From Thermohalobaculum sp965263335 (GTDB lineage: Bacteria > Pseudomonadota > Alphaproteobacteria > Rhodobacterales > Rhodobacteraceae), in assembly GCA_965263335.1 (NCBI GenBank), contig CBDHHE010000001.1:1488001-1552000 (forward strand): a DNA stretch of 64,000 nucleotides, written 5' to 3'. Below the pieces are notes generated by a model. It saw only the letters and a list, made by a program, of their open reading frames with translations. It did no database searches and was not told the origin of the DNA. Positions 15,420 to 24,062 of the stretch are shown in pieces. A program made the position numbers and the translations under genes. The first letter of the stretch is position 1, and the number at the start of each line of letters is the position of its first letter.

Positions 15420-16223
15420 TCACCGGCGCTCGATCCACCAGGCCGGCACGGCCTCGGGCAGCGGATCGGGACGGAAGTATGCGATGATCCGCGACATCCC
15501 CTCTGGTGCGCGCCAGGGCGCCACCCCGTGAAGCGTCAGCCTGTGCACCAGGTAAGCCTCGCCCGGACGGGCATGCACCAGAACGCGCGGACAGGTCTCG
15601 AAGATGTGGCGGCGCACCGCAACATAGGCGTCGGTTACATCCTCACCCGGCCAGTCTGCGGGATCCACGCCCGCAAACCGATCCCGAAACGCCTCGCGGA
15701 TGATCTCATGCGATCCCTCGAACACGACGAGTGGTGATGCCTCGATCGGCGCATCGGTCAGCGGCAGGCCCAGCACGAAGCCATGGGTCTCTCCCAGCAC
15801 GCGTCGCCGGTCGGGGCCGGTCGGCAGCAGACCATCCACATGTGCCGCATCGCGATCGCGGCGATAGCGGAAGGCGGCTTCGGTCTCGCCGGACCAGGGC
15901 TGAGGGTAGCCCGGCAGGCACGCCGAGATTTGCGCGCGATCCCATGTCACGTGGTCGAAGCCGGCGACATCCCGGACAGCCGCGCTCAGGATTTCCGGCA
16001 ACTCGGGAATCTCCGCCGATACAACGGCGCCGTTGGCGTCGTTTTCCAGCACGTTGACACCGGCAAACCATGTACCGCCGCAGCGCAGCCACAGGCCCCT
16101 GAGGTCTGGATCGGCGAGCAGCCGTTCCGCCTCTGGGCGCGCTGCCGTGCACCACGCCGCGACGCTGGGGTCGAACGGCAGTCGCACCCAGCCCTTTTCA
16201 TCGAACGCCGCCACCAACGACAT
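15420..16223 (-). CDS. phytanoyl-CoA dioxygenase (PhyH)-like protein
   Basis: The 267-residue protein shows an Fe(II)/2-oxoglutarate oxygenase-like facial triad arrangement: an HxD pair in DAAHVDGLLP (about residues 130-139) and a distal His in HRLTLHGVAPW (about 232-242), followed by an Arg in MSRIIAYFRP. PhyH-like proteins hydroxylate small molecules or lipids, but this subgroup has no known substrate. It lies three bases from the dusA stop on the same strand and is probably transcribed with it. Confidence 0.72.
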   Translation of the reverse strand: MSLVAAFDEKGWVRLPFDPSVAAWCTAARPEAERLLADPDLRGLWLRCGGTWFAGVNVLENDANGAVVSAEIPELPEILSAAVRDVAGFDHVTWDRAQISACLPGYPQPWSGETEAAFRYRRDRDAAHVDGLLPTGPDRRRVLGETHGFVLGLPLTDAPIEASPLVVFEGSHEIIREAFRDRFAGVDPADWPGEDVTDAYVAVRRHIFETCPRVLVHARPGEAYLVHRLTLHGVAPWRAPEGMSRIIAYFRPDPLPEAVPAWWIERR

Positions 16224-16226
16224 CGG

Positions 16227-17234
16227 CTACTCGGCTGCAAACGCAGGCGCAACAGCGCCAAGAGCAGCCTCGATCACCTCGATGCCCGCACCCGGTTCGC
16301 GTGCGCGATCCGAAAGCTCGCGGCGCCATTTGCGCGCCCCGCGGCAGCCGGAAAACGCGCCCAGCATGTGCCTCGTCACCTGATGCAGCCGTCCACCTTC
16401 TGCCAGCACCCCCTCGATGTGATCGTACATCGCACGCACGGCCTCAAACGGATCGCTGTCCGGCACCTGCTGTTTGAAGATCCGCCGGTCCGCTGACGCG
16501 AGCACGCCGGTCGGATCCTGATAGGCCGCCCGTCCGATCATGACGCCGTCCACATGGGCGAGATGTGCCTCGGCCTCGTCGAGCGACCCGATGCCGCCGT
16601 TGATTGCGATCCCAAGCTCGGGACGACGCAGCTTCATGCGGTGCACCAAGGCATGATCGAGCGGCGGGATCGTACGGTTCTCCTTGGGGCTCAAGCCGTC
16701 AAGCCATGCCATCCGCGCGTGAACCGAGAACCAACGCACCCCCGCCGCAGCGACAGTGTCGATGAACCGGGGCAGAACGTCAGCGGGCACCTGGTCGTCG
16801 ACACCGATGCGGCACTTTACGGTGATCTCGGCGCGGCCAGCCGCGGTGTCAATCATCGCGGCCACACAGTCGGCCACAAGGGACGGCTCGCGCATCAGAC
16901 AGGCGCCGAAGCGACCGCTCTGCACCCGGTCGGACGGGCAGCCGACGTTCAGATTGATCTCCTCAAATCCGAACGGACAGGCAATGTCGACGGCCCGGGC
17001 GAGCTCCGCCGGCTCAGAGCCGCCCAGTTGCAAGGCCAGCGGATGTTCTTCGGGTGCATGACGCAACCAACGCTCGGGATCGCCGTGGATCAGCGCCGCT
17101 GCCGGCAACATCTCGGTGTAGAGCAACGCATTCCGCGAGAACTGGCGGTGGAACAGGCGGCAGTGTCGGTCCGTCCACTCCATCATGGGCGCAACCGACA
17201 ATCGCGCTGCCTCGCCGGCTGCGTTTCGGGGCAT
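16227..17234 (-). CDS. dusA: tRNA-dihydrouridine synthase A
   Basis: DusA reduces U20/U20a in the tRNA D-loop using FMN and NADPH. From the ATG at 17234 it has 335 residues. Motifs include SVAPMMEWTDRHCR near the start, LQLGG, LNVGCPSDRVQSGRFGACLM holding the catalytic Cys, and VDGVMIGRAAYQDP near the phosphate-binding site. The start is fixed by a GGAGG site seven bases upstream. A longer frame to 17297 exists but lacks family similarity at its start. The PhyH-like gene follows three bases later. Confidence 0.94.
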   Translation of the reverse strand: MPRNAAGEAARLSVAPMMEWTDRHCRLFHRQFSRNALLYTEMLPAAALIHGDPERWLRHAPEEHPLALQLGGSEPAELARAVDIACPFGFEEINLNVGCPSDRVQSGRFGACLMREPSLVADCVAAMIDTAAGRAEITVKCRIGVDDQVPADVLPRFIDTVAAAGVRWFSVHARMAWLDGLSPKENRTIPPLDHALVHRMKLRRPELGIAINGGIGSLDEAEAHLAHVDGVMIGRAAYQDPTGVLASADRRIFKQQVPDSDPFEAVRAMYDHIEGVLAEGGRLHQVTRHMLGAFSGCRGARKWRRELSDRAREPGAGIEVIEAALGAVAPAFAAE

Positions 17235-17544
17235 GCAACGACCTCCTCGGGCGCGCTCCGGAATGAAACAGACCCGTACGGCACACAATACGCACACGGT
17301 ATCGGCTCCGCCACCCTGCCCCGCGCAGAGACGGTCATTCAGCGGGCACTTGGTGGGCGTGACGCCGAGCCTGTCTCAGGACTAGATTCCGACAAGTTGC
17401 AACGCTGGATCAAGTTCAGCTCCGATGAGTTCCGAGAAGTCGGCAACGGGCAGCACACAACGAACTGCCGTGTCGAGCTCCAATCGACGTTCTGAAGGAG
17501 AACATCGACTCCTTCACGAGTGATCAGTTCTCTTGTAGTCAGTG
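17235..17544. other. intergenic stretch at the left border of the accessory island
   Basis: About 310 bases lie between the divergently placed dusA and the Zn-protease-like gene. No gene or RNA is recognised. Base composition and codon-like order drop in GC toward the right, which marks the passage from core genes into accessory DNA. It should contain the promoters of both neighbours. No tRNA or attachment-site repeat was seen here. Confidence 0.4.
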
Positions 17545-18186
17545 ATGATGGTGTCTGTAACAGTGCTGAACGCTCTCGGTCGGCTAGAAGCCTCTATCGA
17601 GGCGACAATCCGCGACGGAGTGGCTGACGCAGTTCAGAAGTTCTCGGCCCATGTCGACGTGCAGCACGTTGATGTAGTCGTCCAGCTCTGTGAATTCAGG
17701 GTGAACGCAAGAACATATGGCCCCGAAAGCTTTACTATTTATGTGAACCCAGATGATACTGCTCTCTCTAAATGGTCTAAGAGTCAATTCTCACATCTCG
17801 CAGCGCATGAATTTCACCATACCCTTCGCTGGCGCTCACTATCAATTCGTTCCTTCAACGATTGGACCCCAGGTGAGGTATTGGTACTCGAAGGTCTAGC
17901 TAGCAACTGCGAACTATTTTTGGGGTATCCCTCATATGACCAAATCGAGGTGGCTGACAAGTTTGTCGATCCACTCCTCGACAAGCTTAAACCTGATGTT
18001 GGGGCAAAGTATTCCGAGGTTAATTGGTTTGATGGGGAGGCAGGACTACCTTGCCCTGGCATTCGTGCAACAACTGCGATGGGGCACTTGCTGGTGCGGC
18101 GCTTCCTCGAGCAAACAGATGCCACACCGATAAGCGCTATGGCTGTGCCTTGGCGGGAGGTCTGGGAATCCGTAGTGCTCGAGTGA
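17545..18186 (+). CDS. DUF2268-like predicted Zn-dependent protease, in accessory DNA
   Basis: The protein (about 213 residues) has an HExxH-type site HEFHHTLRW near residue 90 and a downstream glutamate region LEGLAS that fits the DUF2268 family of predicted Zn proteases. The gene is visibly richer in A and T than the core genes, suggesting transfer. The start is ambiguous: GTG 17542, ATG 17545 and ATG 17548 are all in frame, and no good ribosome site precedes them. No secretion signal is visible. It is the only clearly intact gene in the left part of the island. Function unknown. Confidence 0.75.
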   Translation: MMVSVTVLNALGRLEASIEATIRDGVADAVQKFSAHVDVQHVDVVVQLCEFRVNARTYGPESFTIYVNPDDTALSKWSKSQFSHLAAHEFHHTLRWRSLSIRSFNDWTPGEVLVLEGLASNCELFLGYPSYDQIEVADKFVDPLLDKLKPDVGAKYSEVNWFDGEAGLPCPGIRATTAMGHLLVRRFLEQTDATPISAMAVPWREVWESVVLE

Positions 18187-18270
18187 TCTAGTTTTAAAGC
18201 GAGTGACGGCAGCTCCGTCCCGCGCATCGAACCTGCAAAGCCCCAATTCGCACGACTGCTTCGGGCATCT

Positions 18271-18947
18271 TCAATCCGTGTCCGCCTGTGCAGCGCGAAC
18301 CCCCAGATCATGCGCTGCAATCATCCGGGTCATCAAGATTCGGCAACGGCTTACCTTCCAAAAACTGCGCTTGCTGGTCCGGATCGAGAGTGGCCAACAA
18401 TAGCCTTCTGTGGCAAGCACAAGCATTTCATCGGCTCCCAAGGTGAGGCAGGACACATCCGGGGCCATGAAATCGCTGCTGCGAAAACTCCGTGTGAGAC
18501 GATTGCGCAGTGGTGATCGGGCGATCTCATCGAACGGCAGAGGATTCATCGGATTGGCCAGCGTGTGCGGCTGCGCGCGCCATGCAGTGGCGGATGTGCC
18601 AACGAGATCCCCTGCCAGACAATCCCCAGCGTGCAAAGCACTCACTGCATTTCCGCATTCCACAAACGCGATCACGAAGCTCGCTGAACCCTTTCGAAAC
18701 CGCAGCGCGAGATCGGTATGTATGGAACCAAGACGAGCGGATAATTTTCCACCGTCACCGCATCTGCGGTCACGAACGAAACGACCAGATTGCGCGCGAT
18801 CAGGCGGGCAAGCTCGCCGCTGTCCTGCCCGGTCGTGGAACCGTCAAGAACGACTAGAAGCGACGCATCATGACGCAGCCCGATGCCGCAGCAATCCCGA
18901 TTGTCTTTCGTGAGCTGCCCCTGTTCGCTGCGCCAATTGATTGCCAT
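18271..18947 (-). pseudogene. PP2C-type serine/threonine phosphatase, frameshifted
   Basis: Two adjacent frames together read like one PP2C phosphatase. The first (from ATG 18947) has DNRDCCGIG and LLVVLDGSTTGQDSGELA, matching the metal-binding DG motif. The second has KGSASFVIAFVECGNAV, LHAGDC, RNRLTRSFR and LVLATEGYCW, the later PP2C motifs. The frame changes near 18765, so neither piece is complete. The family's usual DGMGG and ATDG motifs are altered (DGSTT, ATEG). The gene lies just downstream of the nucleotidyltransferase remnant on the same strand. A sequencing error is possible, but the neighbours are also damaged. Confidence 0.68.
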
Positions 18948-18954
18948 GCCCATC

Positions 18955-19659
18955 TCAACCCTTACCATCACAATGGGCGAGCGCCTCTATGCGGCCACGC
19001 ACGACATCGACGCGGCCTTCCGGTCCACTGATGTTGCCTTCGAGGAAGTTGTCGAAATCGTAGCGCCCATGAAACGTGCGCAGCACCTCAGCGATGAAGC
19101 TCTTGATGTCCTCATCCGCGTTCTGCACTTCACCGAGAAGCTCTTCCCGTCCATCAACAATGAGCAGAAAGTCTTCAAGATCGCGGCTCCCGATGGGATC
19201 ATCGTCACCGCGCCCCTGGTAGGCTTCTAGCTTTGTGGCCAGAAAGAGCGGCGGGGTGAGCAGCCGGATATCGATTTCAGGGGTGAGGGCTTGCACAACG
19301 GCTGTCTCGATGCCCTTTGCGTACCATCGATTGGAAAAACCAAGAATGGTCTCGTCATCGGGCATAAAATCGACCTTGAGTGCCCCGAAGCCGCATGCGG
19401 CAGATGACGGCATCCTCAGGGGACTCGGCAAAGCCGCGCTCACGTAGAACCTCTTGCAGCCGCGCCCTCTCTGCGGAGCCGCTAGATCAACGATCAGATC
19501 GACATCATCCGAGGTCCGGACGTCCTCAAGCGTAATGGGATCAGTGATGAAGAGCGCGGTCGTACATCCACCGACAAAGACCAGCCGCTCGCGTAGATCG
19601 TCATCAAGCGCTACCGTCACGGTTTCGAGCATCTGCAGAAGCTGCCCGTGAACGGTCAT
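18955..19659 (-). pseudogene. AbiEii-like nucleotidyltransferase with a double compensating frameshift
   Basis: The frame is open for 234 codons and has nucleotidyltransferase features: FVGGCTTALF (about residues 28-37), SDDVDLIVDL (about 50-59), VDFMPDDETILGFSNRWY (about 97-114) and LATKLEAYQGRG. Between about 19390 and 19485 the family-like reading (AERARLQEVLRERGFAESPEDAVICRM) lies in another frame, while the open frame gives an unrelated Cys/Phe-rich stretch. Two opposite single-base indels explain this. The protein may therefore be made with about 30 scrambled residues and be inactive. It overlaps the HTH partner by four bases, the arrangement of an antitoxin/nucleotidyltransferase pair. 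Confidence 0.72.
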
Positions 19660-20125
19660 TTCTTCAGCAACCTTTCCTCGAGCCGTTCAGCGGCAAGGTT
19701 GCTCTTACGCTGCTTGCCGAGCCTGATGGCGTCCACAAACGCGAGATACGCGTAGAGCTGCTCATCCTTGCCCACGGCCTCTGGCACAGACTTGAAGAGC
19801 GGCTCGACCGAAAGGTTCCGCTCCCTGCCCTGTGCGCAAGGCCAGACATAGATATCCTGCCCGGCCCTGATCAGCTGGCCTTCAAGCACCGGCGCCGCAA
19901 AACCCGTGGGGATTCCGCGTTCCGGCGCTCCTGGCTTGACCGGAAACACGAACTTCAGGCCATGACAATGAACTCATAGAGGTTGCGGCGATTGGGCTTC
20001 GTCCGCCGATAAGAGCGGTCCTTGCTTGCAAGACCTGACTCTAGGCTGCGAATGAGTGAAGCGCTCACTTCCGTCTTGCTGATGCCGAGCGATGCGCCCA
20101 ACCCGCGGACTAAGGACAGCATCAC
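19656..20125 (-). pseudogene. HTH-type partner of the nucleotidyltransferase, broken by a one-base deletion
   Basis: An upstream frame starting at 20125/20122 encodes SLVRGLGASLGISKTEVSASL...TKPNRRNLYEFIV, a helix-turn-helix region, and ends at a TGA near 19962. A second frame (19949-19656, 97 residues) continues as KFVFPVKPGAPERGIPTGFAAP to ERLEERLLKK. Adding one C at about 19968 (GTCATGG to GTCCATGG) restores a continuous protein of about 155 residues. The family is commonly found just before nucleotidyltransferase genes, as here with a four-base overlap. It probably acted as a DNA-binding regulator or antitoxin. The break suggests the pair is no longer functional. Confidence 0.7.
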
Positions 20126-20216
20126 CGCAAACCGGATATCATGTCAAACCGGTCTCAACACGCTGAGATATATACATAAATCAGAAGATCTGTAAGGCTA
20201 AGAAGTCGTGGGCCGC

Positions 20217-21127
20217 CTATGCGACGGCCCGATCTTTCCCGCGGTGCAGGCTATGAAGGCAATCGACAGCGCGCTGCGCATGCGCAGCCACGGTGAAAAT
20301 CGCGCGCTTGTCGCCGCGCAGCACTTCGAGCCAGCTGCCGATATAGGCGGCGTGACCAGGCCGATCTTCGAAACCGACCGACAGATCGGCGCAGAGAATG
20401 GCAGCGCCAAGCTCAGCGACAAGCTCTTCCTTGACATAACCGACATCACAGAAGGTCTGCCGCTCGAAGCTGTGGTCCAGCCGTGACGGGTGCCGCGTCC
20501 AGTGGATGCTCTCATGCGCAAGGGTCGCATAGTAGCTCTGCGCATTGAAGAACACGTCGAACACCGGCATCTGGATATGGTCGGTCTTCAGCCGGTAGTA
20601 GGCCGCATTTCCGCCATTCAGGATGCGCGCATCCAGCGCCGCGAAGAAGGCATCGGCCCGCGCGATCCGCTCATCCGGATTCTCGGTGCCGGCAGCGGCA
20701 GCGTAGTAGTGAGCCGGCAAGCCTTCGATCTGATCAACATTGAAGACGGTGTATCCCTTCATGCAGGGGATGATGACATCGCGCTTGTCGCCTGAGCTTT
20801 CATCGCGCTCGGTCCTGGTGATGGTATTGGCGTAGACGGCAGGCGAGCTATTCTGCCCTTACGGAGATGACCGCCGAGCTCACGCGCCTGGCGATAGGCC
20901 ATCCAGATCGAGGCGGCAAAGCCGCGATCCATCGCGGACGCCCAAAGCGTGAGGATGTTGGTCCCGCTTTAGCTTTCGCCGTTGAATCGCAGATGCCTTG
21001 ATACCGGGCGGGCAGCATGCCCGGCGTTCCAGGGCTGGGTCCAGCGCTTAACGCCTTTCTCCAGGCGACCGATGATCTGATCGGTGATGCGGTTGTAGAT
21101 GTCCTGCCGCGGGACTTGATTGGTCAT
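20217..21127 (-). pseudogene. ArdC-type antirestriction protein, interrupted by a stop and a frameshift
   Basis: The N-terminal ssDNA-binding domain starts at the ATG at 21127 (DIYNRITDQIIGRLEKGVKRWTQPW) and hits a TAA at about 20970 after RHLRFNGES, where a Tyr codon is expected. Reading through, TNILTLWASAMDRGF and MAYRQARELGGHLRKG follow in the same frame; a frameshift near 20855 then leads into YANTITRTERDES and CMKGYTVFNVDQIEGLP. The zincin domain keeps LAHESIHWTRHPSRL with its HExxH site. ArdC proteins protect incoming plasmids from restriction, so this is a remnant of conjugative DNA. The C-terminal 181 codons stay open but would lack the DNA-binding part. Confidence 0.82.
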
Positions 21128-21360
21128 ACTCGTGAGAGGTCTCCTTTCGCTTTGCTCCTTGAGGACGCGAAAGAAGAAGGCCGGGGCCAAAGCCGGCTGG
21201 TCACCGCCACAAGCGGGGCACGGGCAACACGGCTCATGAAATGACTGGTGCGGACAGCCCGTTGACCGGACGGTGCGCCCGGCCAGAAACAGCGTCATCC
21301 CTCAAGGAAAAGCGAAAAGGCGAGTGATACGCTCGACCGAAGTAACGCGGGAGCACTGGC
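21128..21360. other. non-coding stretch between ArdC and Argonaute remnants
   Basis: These 233 bases hold no recognisable gene. The minus-strand sequence just upstream of the ardC start (an AGGAG-containing, GC-mixed leader) looks like the original ardC leader. Nothing else was recognised. Confidence 0.35.
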
Positions 21361-22610
21361 TCACAGGCGCCAGATATGGAATTTGAACAGCTGGCGTTCT
21401 TCGCCCTTTGCGCTGCCCATGACCAGGACTTCGCCAACCTTGTTCGCAAAGCGGATCGTCACCGGCAGACTGTCGGAGAAATTCGCGGCGCTATAGTTGA
21501 TCTTGGTAGGACCCATGATGTCGCCGAGCACGCCCACAATTTCCGGAGCCGGCCCCGTCGACAACAAGACGGTGATATGGATCGGATTGGGCGTTTCCTT
21601 TTCTTCATCACCAAACTTCGTGGTGCCGTGGATGAACAGCTCTCTCGGGTTTTCTCCGAACCGGGTCCGGCAGGTTTGCAGGACGGCATCGACAAGGCGC
21701 TTGGCGGCATCCTTTGACAGGTGAAACTCCTTGTCCTCGGTCGGCCACGGCCCGTTCGCACCGCGAAAGACAACGCCGTCACCTTCGCTCAAAAACATCC
21801 GCGCTGCACAGCACGCATGATTGTCTTTGCGATTGGGGATCAGCTTGAACACGAGCCCGATATGGCAGACACCGTCGCGCATATTGGCGATCTTCCACGG
21901 CGGGCTCGCCTGGCTCGTATAGCAAAGGCCGGTCGCGAGATTCCACGCGATCGTGGCTGGGTCCTGCGGCCCTCGTATCGGATTGCCGGCGCGGTTCAGA
22001 AACTTGCTAGGCGCAGGGTGTCGTCTCACGAATGAGCTGACAGCTTTGTCCGGCGCGCAGCAAGCGGGCCTTCACCTGCCGGTGAATATCCAGAGTATCA
22101 TCGAACACACGCTCCTCGGCATTGTCGATGATGCCGTCCAGCAACGGCAGATCGGCGCGCTCCTTTTTGCTTCCTGGAAAACATGCCCGGCTTCAAAACG
22201 GCCCTGCGCCGCGTGACCATCTGGGCTCGGCACCGCTCGAAGACGACTTCCGGCACAGCAAGGACCCAGATGTCAACTGGGCGCTCTTCACTGCGGACAT
22301 TGTTTTCGATCGGACCGATGAACAGATCAACGGCCTGCGAGACGGCCTCATGGTGGTTCTCGATCGTGCTGCGGTGCTCAATCGCGTCCGGATCGATCTC
22401 GCAGGTAGCCAGATCATTCGGATCGTTGCGGATGGCAAAGCCCTCCTCCAATCCGGGAAAATCCGAAAGGTGTGTCCGAAATCTCTTCTCACGCACCTAG
22501 GCCTTGGGCACGGGTATTCGTTGGTTCGATCCCTTGAGCGACGCGCGAAACAGCGCGATCCCGTCAGAGGTGCCGACCACGCCGATGGAAATCTCGCGCC
22601 GGGTTGGCCC
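21361..22610 (-). pseudogene. decayed prokaryotic Argonaute (MID-PIWI) gene
   Basis: Reading across three frames recovers a short-pAgo-like protein: REISIGVVGTSDGIALF, then LSDFPGLEEGFAI, LATCEIDPDAIEH, AVDLFIGPI, VRPVDIWVLAVPEVVF, KARLLRAGQSCQLIRETT, PQDPATIAWNLATGLCY, WKIANMRDGVCHIGLVFK, ELFIHGTTKF, TKINYSAANFSDSLPVTIRFANKVGE. Lesions: an in-frame TAG at 22497-22499, a shift in an A-run near 22165, a shift near 22018, and an in-frame loss of about 70 codons near 21600 (GDEEK joined to ETPNPIHI). About 40 N-terminal codons are also missing. Short pAgos act with partner effectors in anti-plasmid/phage immunity; no partner gene remains here. Family call is from recalled PIWI features. Confidence 0.8.
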
Positions 22611-22678
22611 AGATCGGCAAGCTCCCGCCCGATTGTCCGTTTGCCGACGCCTGGATAGCCATTGAATGCAATGATCAT
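22611..22678 (-). pseudogene. N-terminal fragment of a P-loop nucleotide kinase
   Basis: From an ATG at 22678 the frame reads MIIAFNGYPGVGKRTIGREL, a Walker A P-loop (GYPGVGK) as in small AAA/shikimate-kinase-like NTPases that follow with a LG.RL.DNH segment. The similarity stops after about 22 residues, exactly where the Argonaute remnant begins in another frame. It is a truncated piece joined to the pAgo by a deletion. It cannot be functional. Confidence 0.6.
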
Positions 22679-22800
22679 GACACCAGACCAACCCGGTTCA
22701 TCAGCTTCAGCCGACAGCAGGAGCTGACGATCTAGCGCTTGCAACGCGTGTCCGCAGTTCCACGTCCGATGGTGATCTCTGATGACCAAATGTCGGCACT

Positions 22801-23313
22801 TCAACCATTCCTCAACGGCACGTGCCGGTAGACCAGGTCTCCCGGGTCCTGCTTCTCGGCTGCGTCGTCAAGCTGTGCGCCAAGGCGTTCAGCCAGCTTT
22901 TGCGACCGCTGGTTCTCGGGATTGATGTAACTCACCAGAGTGTCCAGCTTGCGCGTCTCGAAGGCCCATTTCCGCATCTCGGCCGCTGCTTCGTAGGCAT
23001 AGCCCTTGCCCTCGGCGAACGCGAAGACCTGCCACCCCAGTTCGGGTTCGGGACACCTGGGCCCGGAATTGATCTCTATCCTCCCGACACATCGACGTGT
23101 CGCGACGAGCTCAATCGACAGGCTTCCAAAGCCGAACATGTGCCAGAGGGCGATGCCATGGCAAAAGTCACCCCAAGCCTGCACGATCGAGAACGGACCG
23201 CCCATGTACACAGATCGCTCCGACTGCATCAGATCGAGAAACTCGGGCCAGTCGTCATAGGTCGGTGCACGCAACACCAAGCGTTCGGATGTCAGTGTCG
23301 GAATCCCGGTCAT
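22801..23313 (-). CDS. GNAT acetyltransferase, RimJ/RimL type
   Basis: The 170-residue protein begins TLTSERLVLRAPTYDDWPEF, the classic N-terminus of RimJ/RimL-like GNAT enzymes, and has the acetyl-CoA-binding region GKGYAYEAAAEMRKWAF (about residues 102-118) and YINPENQRSQKLAERLG (about 129-145). It would acetylate the N-terminus of a protein or a small amine. The gene seems intact and marks the right border of the decayed island. It is likely monocistronic, 97 bases from ogt. Confidence 0.9.
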   Translation of the reverse strand: MTGIPTLTSERLVLRAPTYDDWPEFLDLMQSERSVYMGGPFSIVQAWGDFCHGIALWHMFGFGSLSIELVATRRCVGRIEINSGPRCPEPELGWQVFAFAEGKGYAYEAAAEMRKWAFETRKLDTLVSYINPENQRSQKLAERLGAQLDDAAEKQDPGDLVYRHVPLRNG

Positions 23314-23409
23314 AACTCTTGCCTGCTGGAAACGGTGCGAGCGAAATTTGTGTCTGAGCGCCCTCTAAACCACATGCCATGAAACCGGAAGCCCCAGGGG
23401 CGCGACCTC

Positions 23410-23868
23410 TCAGATCAGCAGCGAATAGGCGCCCTCGTGGCGCAAAAGCGCAACCTTGGTCTCAACACCTCCCGGCGCCGAGAAACCGCCGAGGCCGTCT
23501 GCGCCGACAACCCGGTGGCAGGGGATGATGACAGGGATGCTGTTGCCGCCACATGCGGCACCGACTTGTTGAGGCACTTCGCCCAAGACCTTGGCGATGG
23601 CTCCGTAGGTACGGGTTTCTCCGAAGGGTATGCGCTGCATCTCGGCGCAAACGGCACGCTGAAACGCATTGCCTTCGGGCGCGACCGGCAGATCGAACGC
23701 AGTGATCTCGTGCGCGAAGTAGGCTTCGAGCTGTTGTGTGGCCAACCGCAGCAACGGCGTCTGGGCCGGTTTGTCGTCGGTGCCCACCCAGTCGACCCGG
23801 GTGATTGCACCATCAGTCGCTGTCAGACGGAGCGTGCCGAACGGGCTCTCGACAGTCGCCTGATGCAT
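23410..23868 (-). CDS. ogt: methylated-DNA--protein-cysteine methyltransferase
   Basis: This suicide enzyme removes O6-alkyl groups from guanine. The 152-residue protein carries the acceptor motif IPCHRVVGADG with Cys117, the upstream helix-turn-helix (PFGETRTYGAIAKVLG) and the arginine finger region after the A-C-G-G-N-S stretch. Length and layout match free-standing Ogt. The ATG at 23868 is the first in frame. A small ORF lies 32 bases upstream on the same strand and may be cotranscribed. Confidence 0.94.
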   Translation of the reverse strand: MHQATVESPFGTLRLTATDGAITRVDWVGTDDKPAQTPLLRLATQQLEAYFAHEITAFDLPVAPEGNAFQRAVCAEMQRIPFGETRTYGAIAKVLGEVPQQVGAACGGNSIPVIIPCHRVVGADGLGGFSAPGGVETKVALLRHEGAYSLLI

Positions 23869-23900
23869 CTCGGAACCGGTCGCGGGCGCCGCCGGCCGTG

Positions 23901-24062
23901 TCAGTCGAGACGTCCGCAGACCACCGGTTTGCCATCGAGCACGATGCGCACGCCTGGTGTTGCGAAATCGCCCACGAACATTTCGGAACCTAGGCTCTGT
24001 GTCTCTCGGGCCTCTGCTGACTCTTCCGGAGCATCGTTCCCTCCCACGCCATCGTCACGCAT
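23901..24062 (-). CDS. small acidic ORF of 53 residues upstream of ogt
   Basis: An ATG at 24062, preceded by a strong GGAAGGAG ribosome site about seven bases away, opens a 53-codon frame ending at 23901. The product starts MRDDGVGGNDAPEESAEA, is acidic in the first half, and ends with a compact VRIVLDGKPVVCGRLD segment. No family is recognised. The good ribosome site and position 32 bases before ogt favour a real gene. Alternatively it is a leader peptide or chance frame. Confidence 0.45.
   Translation of the reverse strand: MRDDGVGGNDAPEESAEARETQSLGSEMFVGDFATPGVRIVLDGKPVVCGRLD

Noticed and set aside
17300..23320. The island as an intact mobile element (IS or prophage).
   Set aside because: No transposase, integrase, terminal repeats or attachment repeats were seen; only remnants of mobile-DNA-associated genes.
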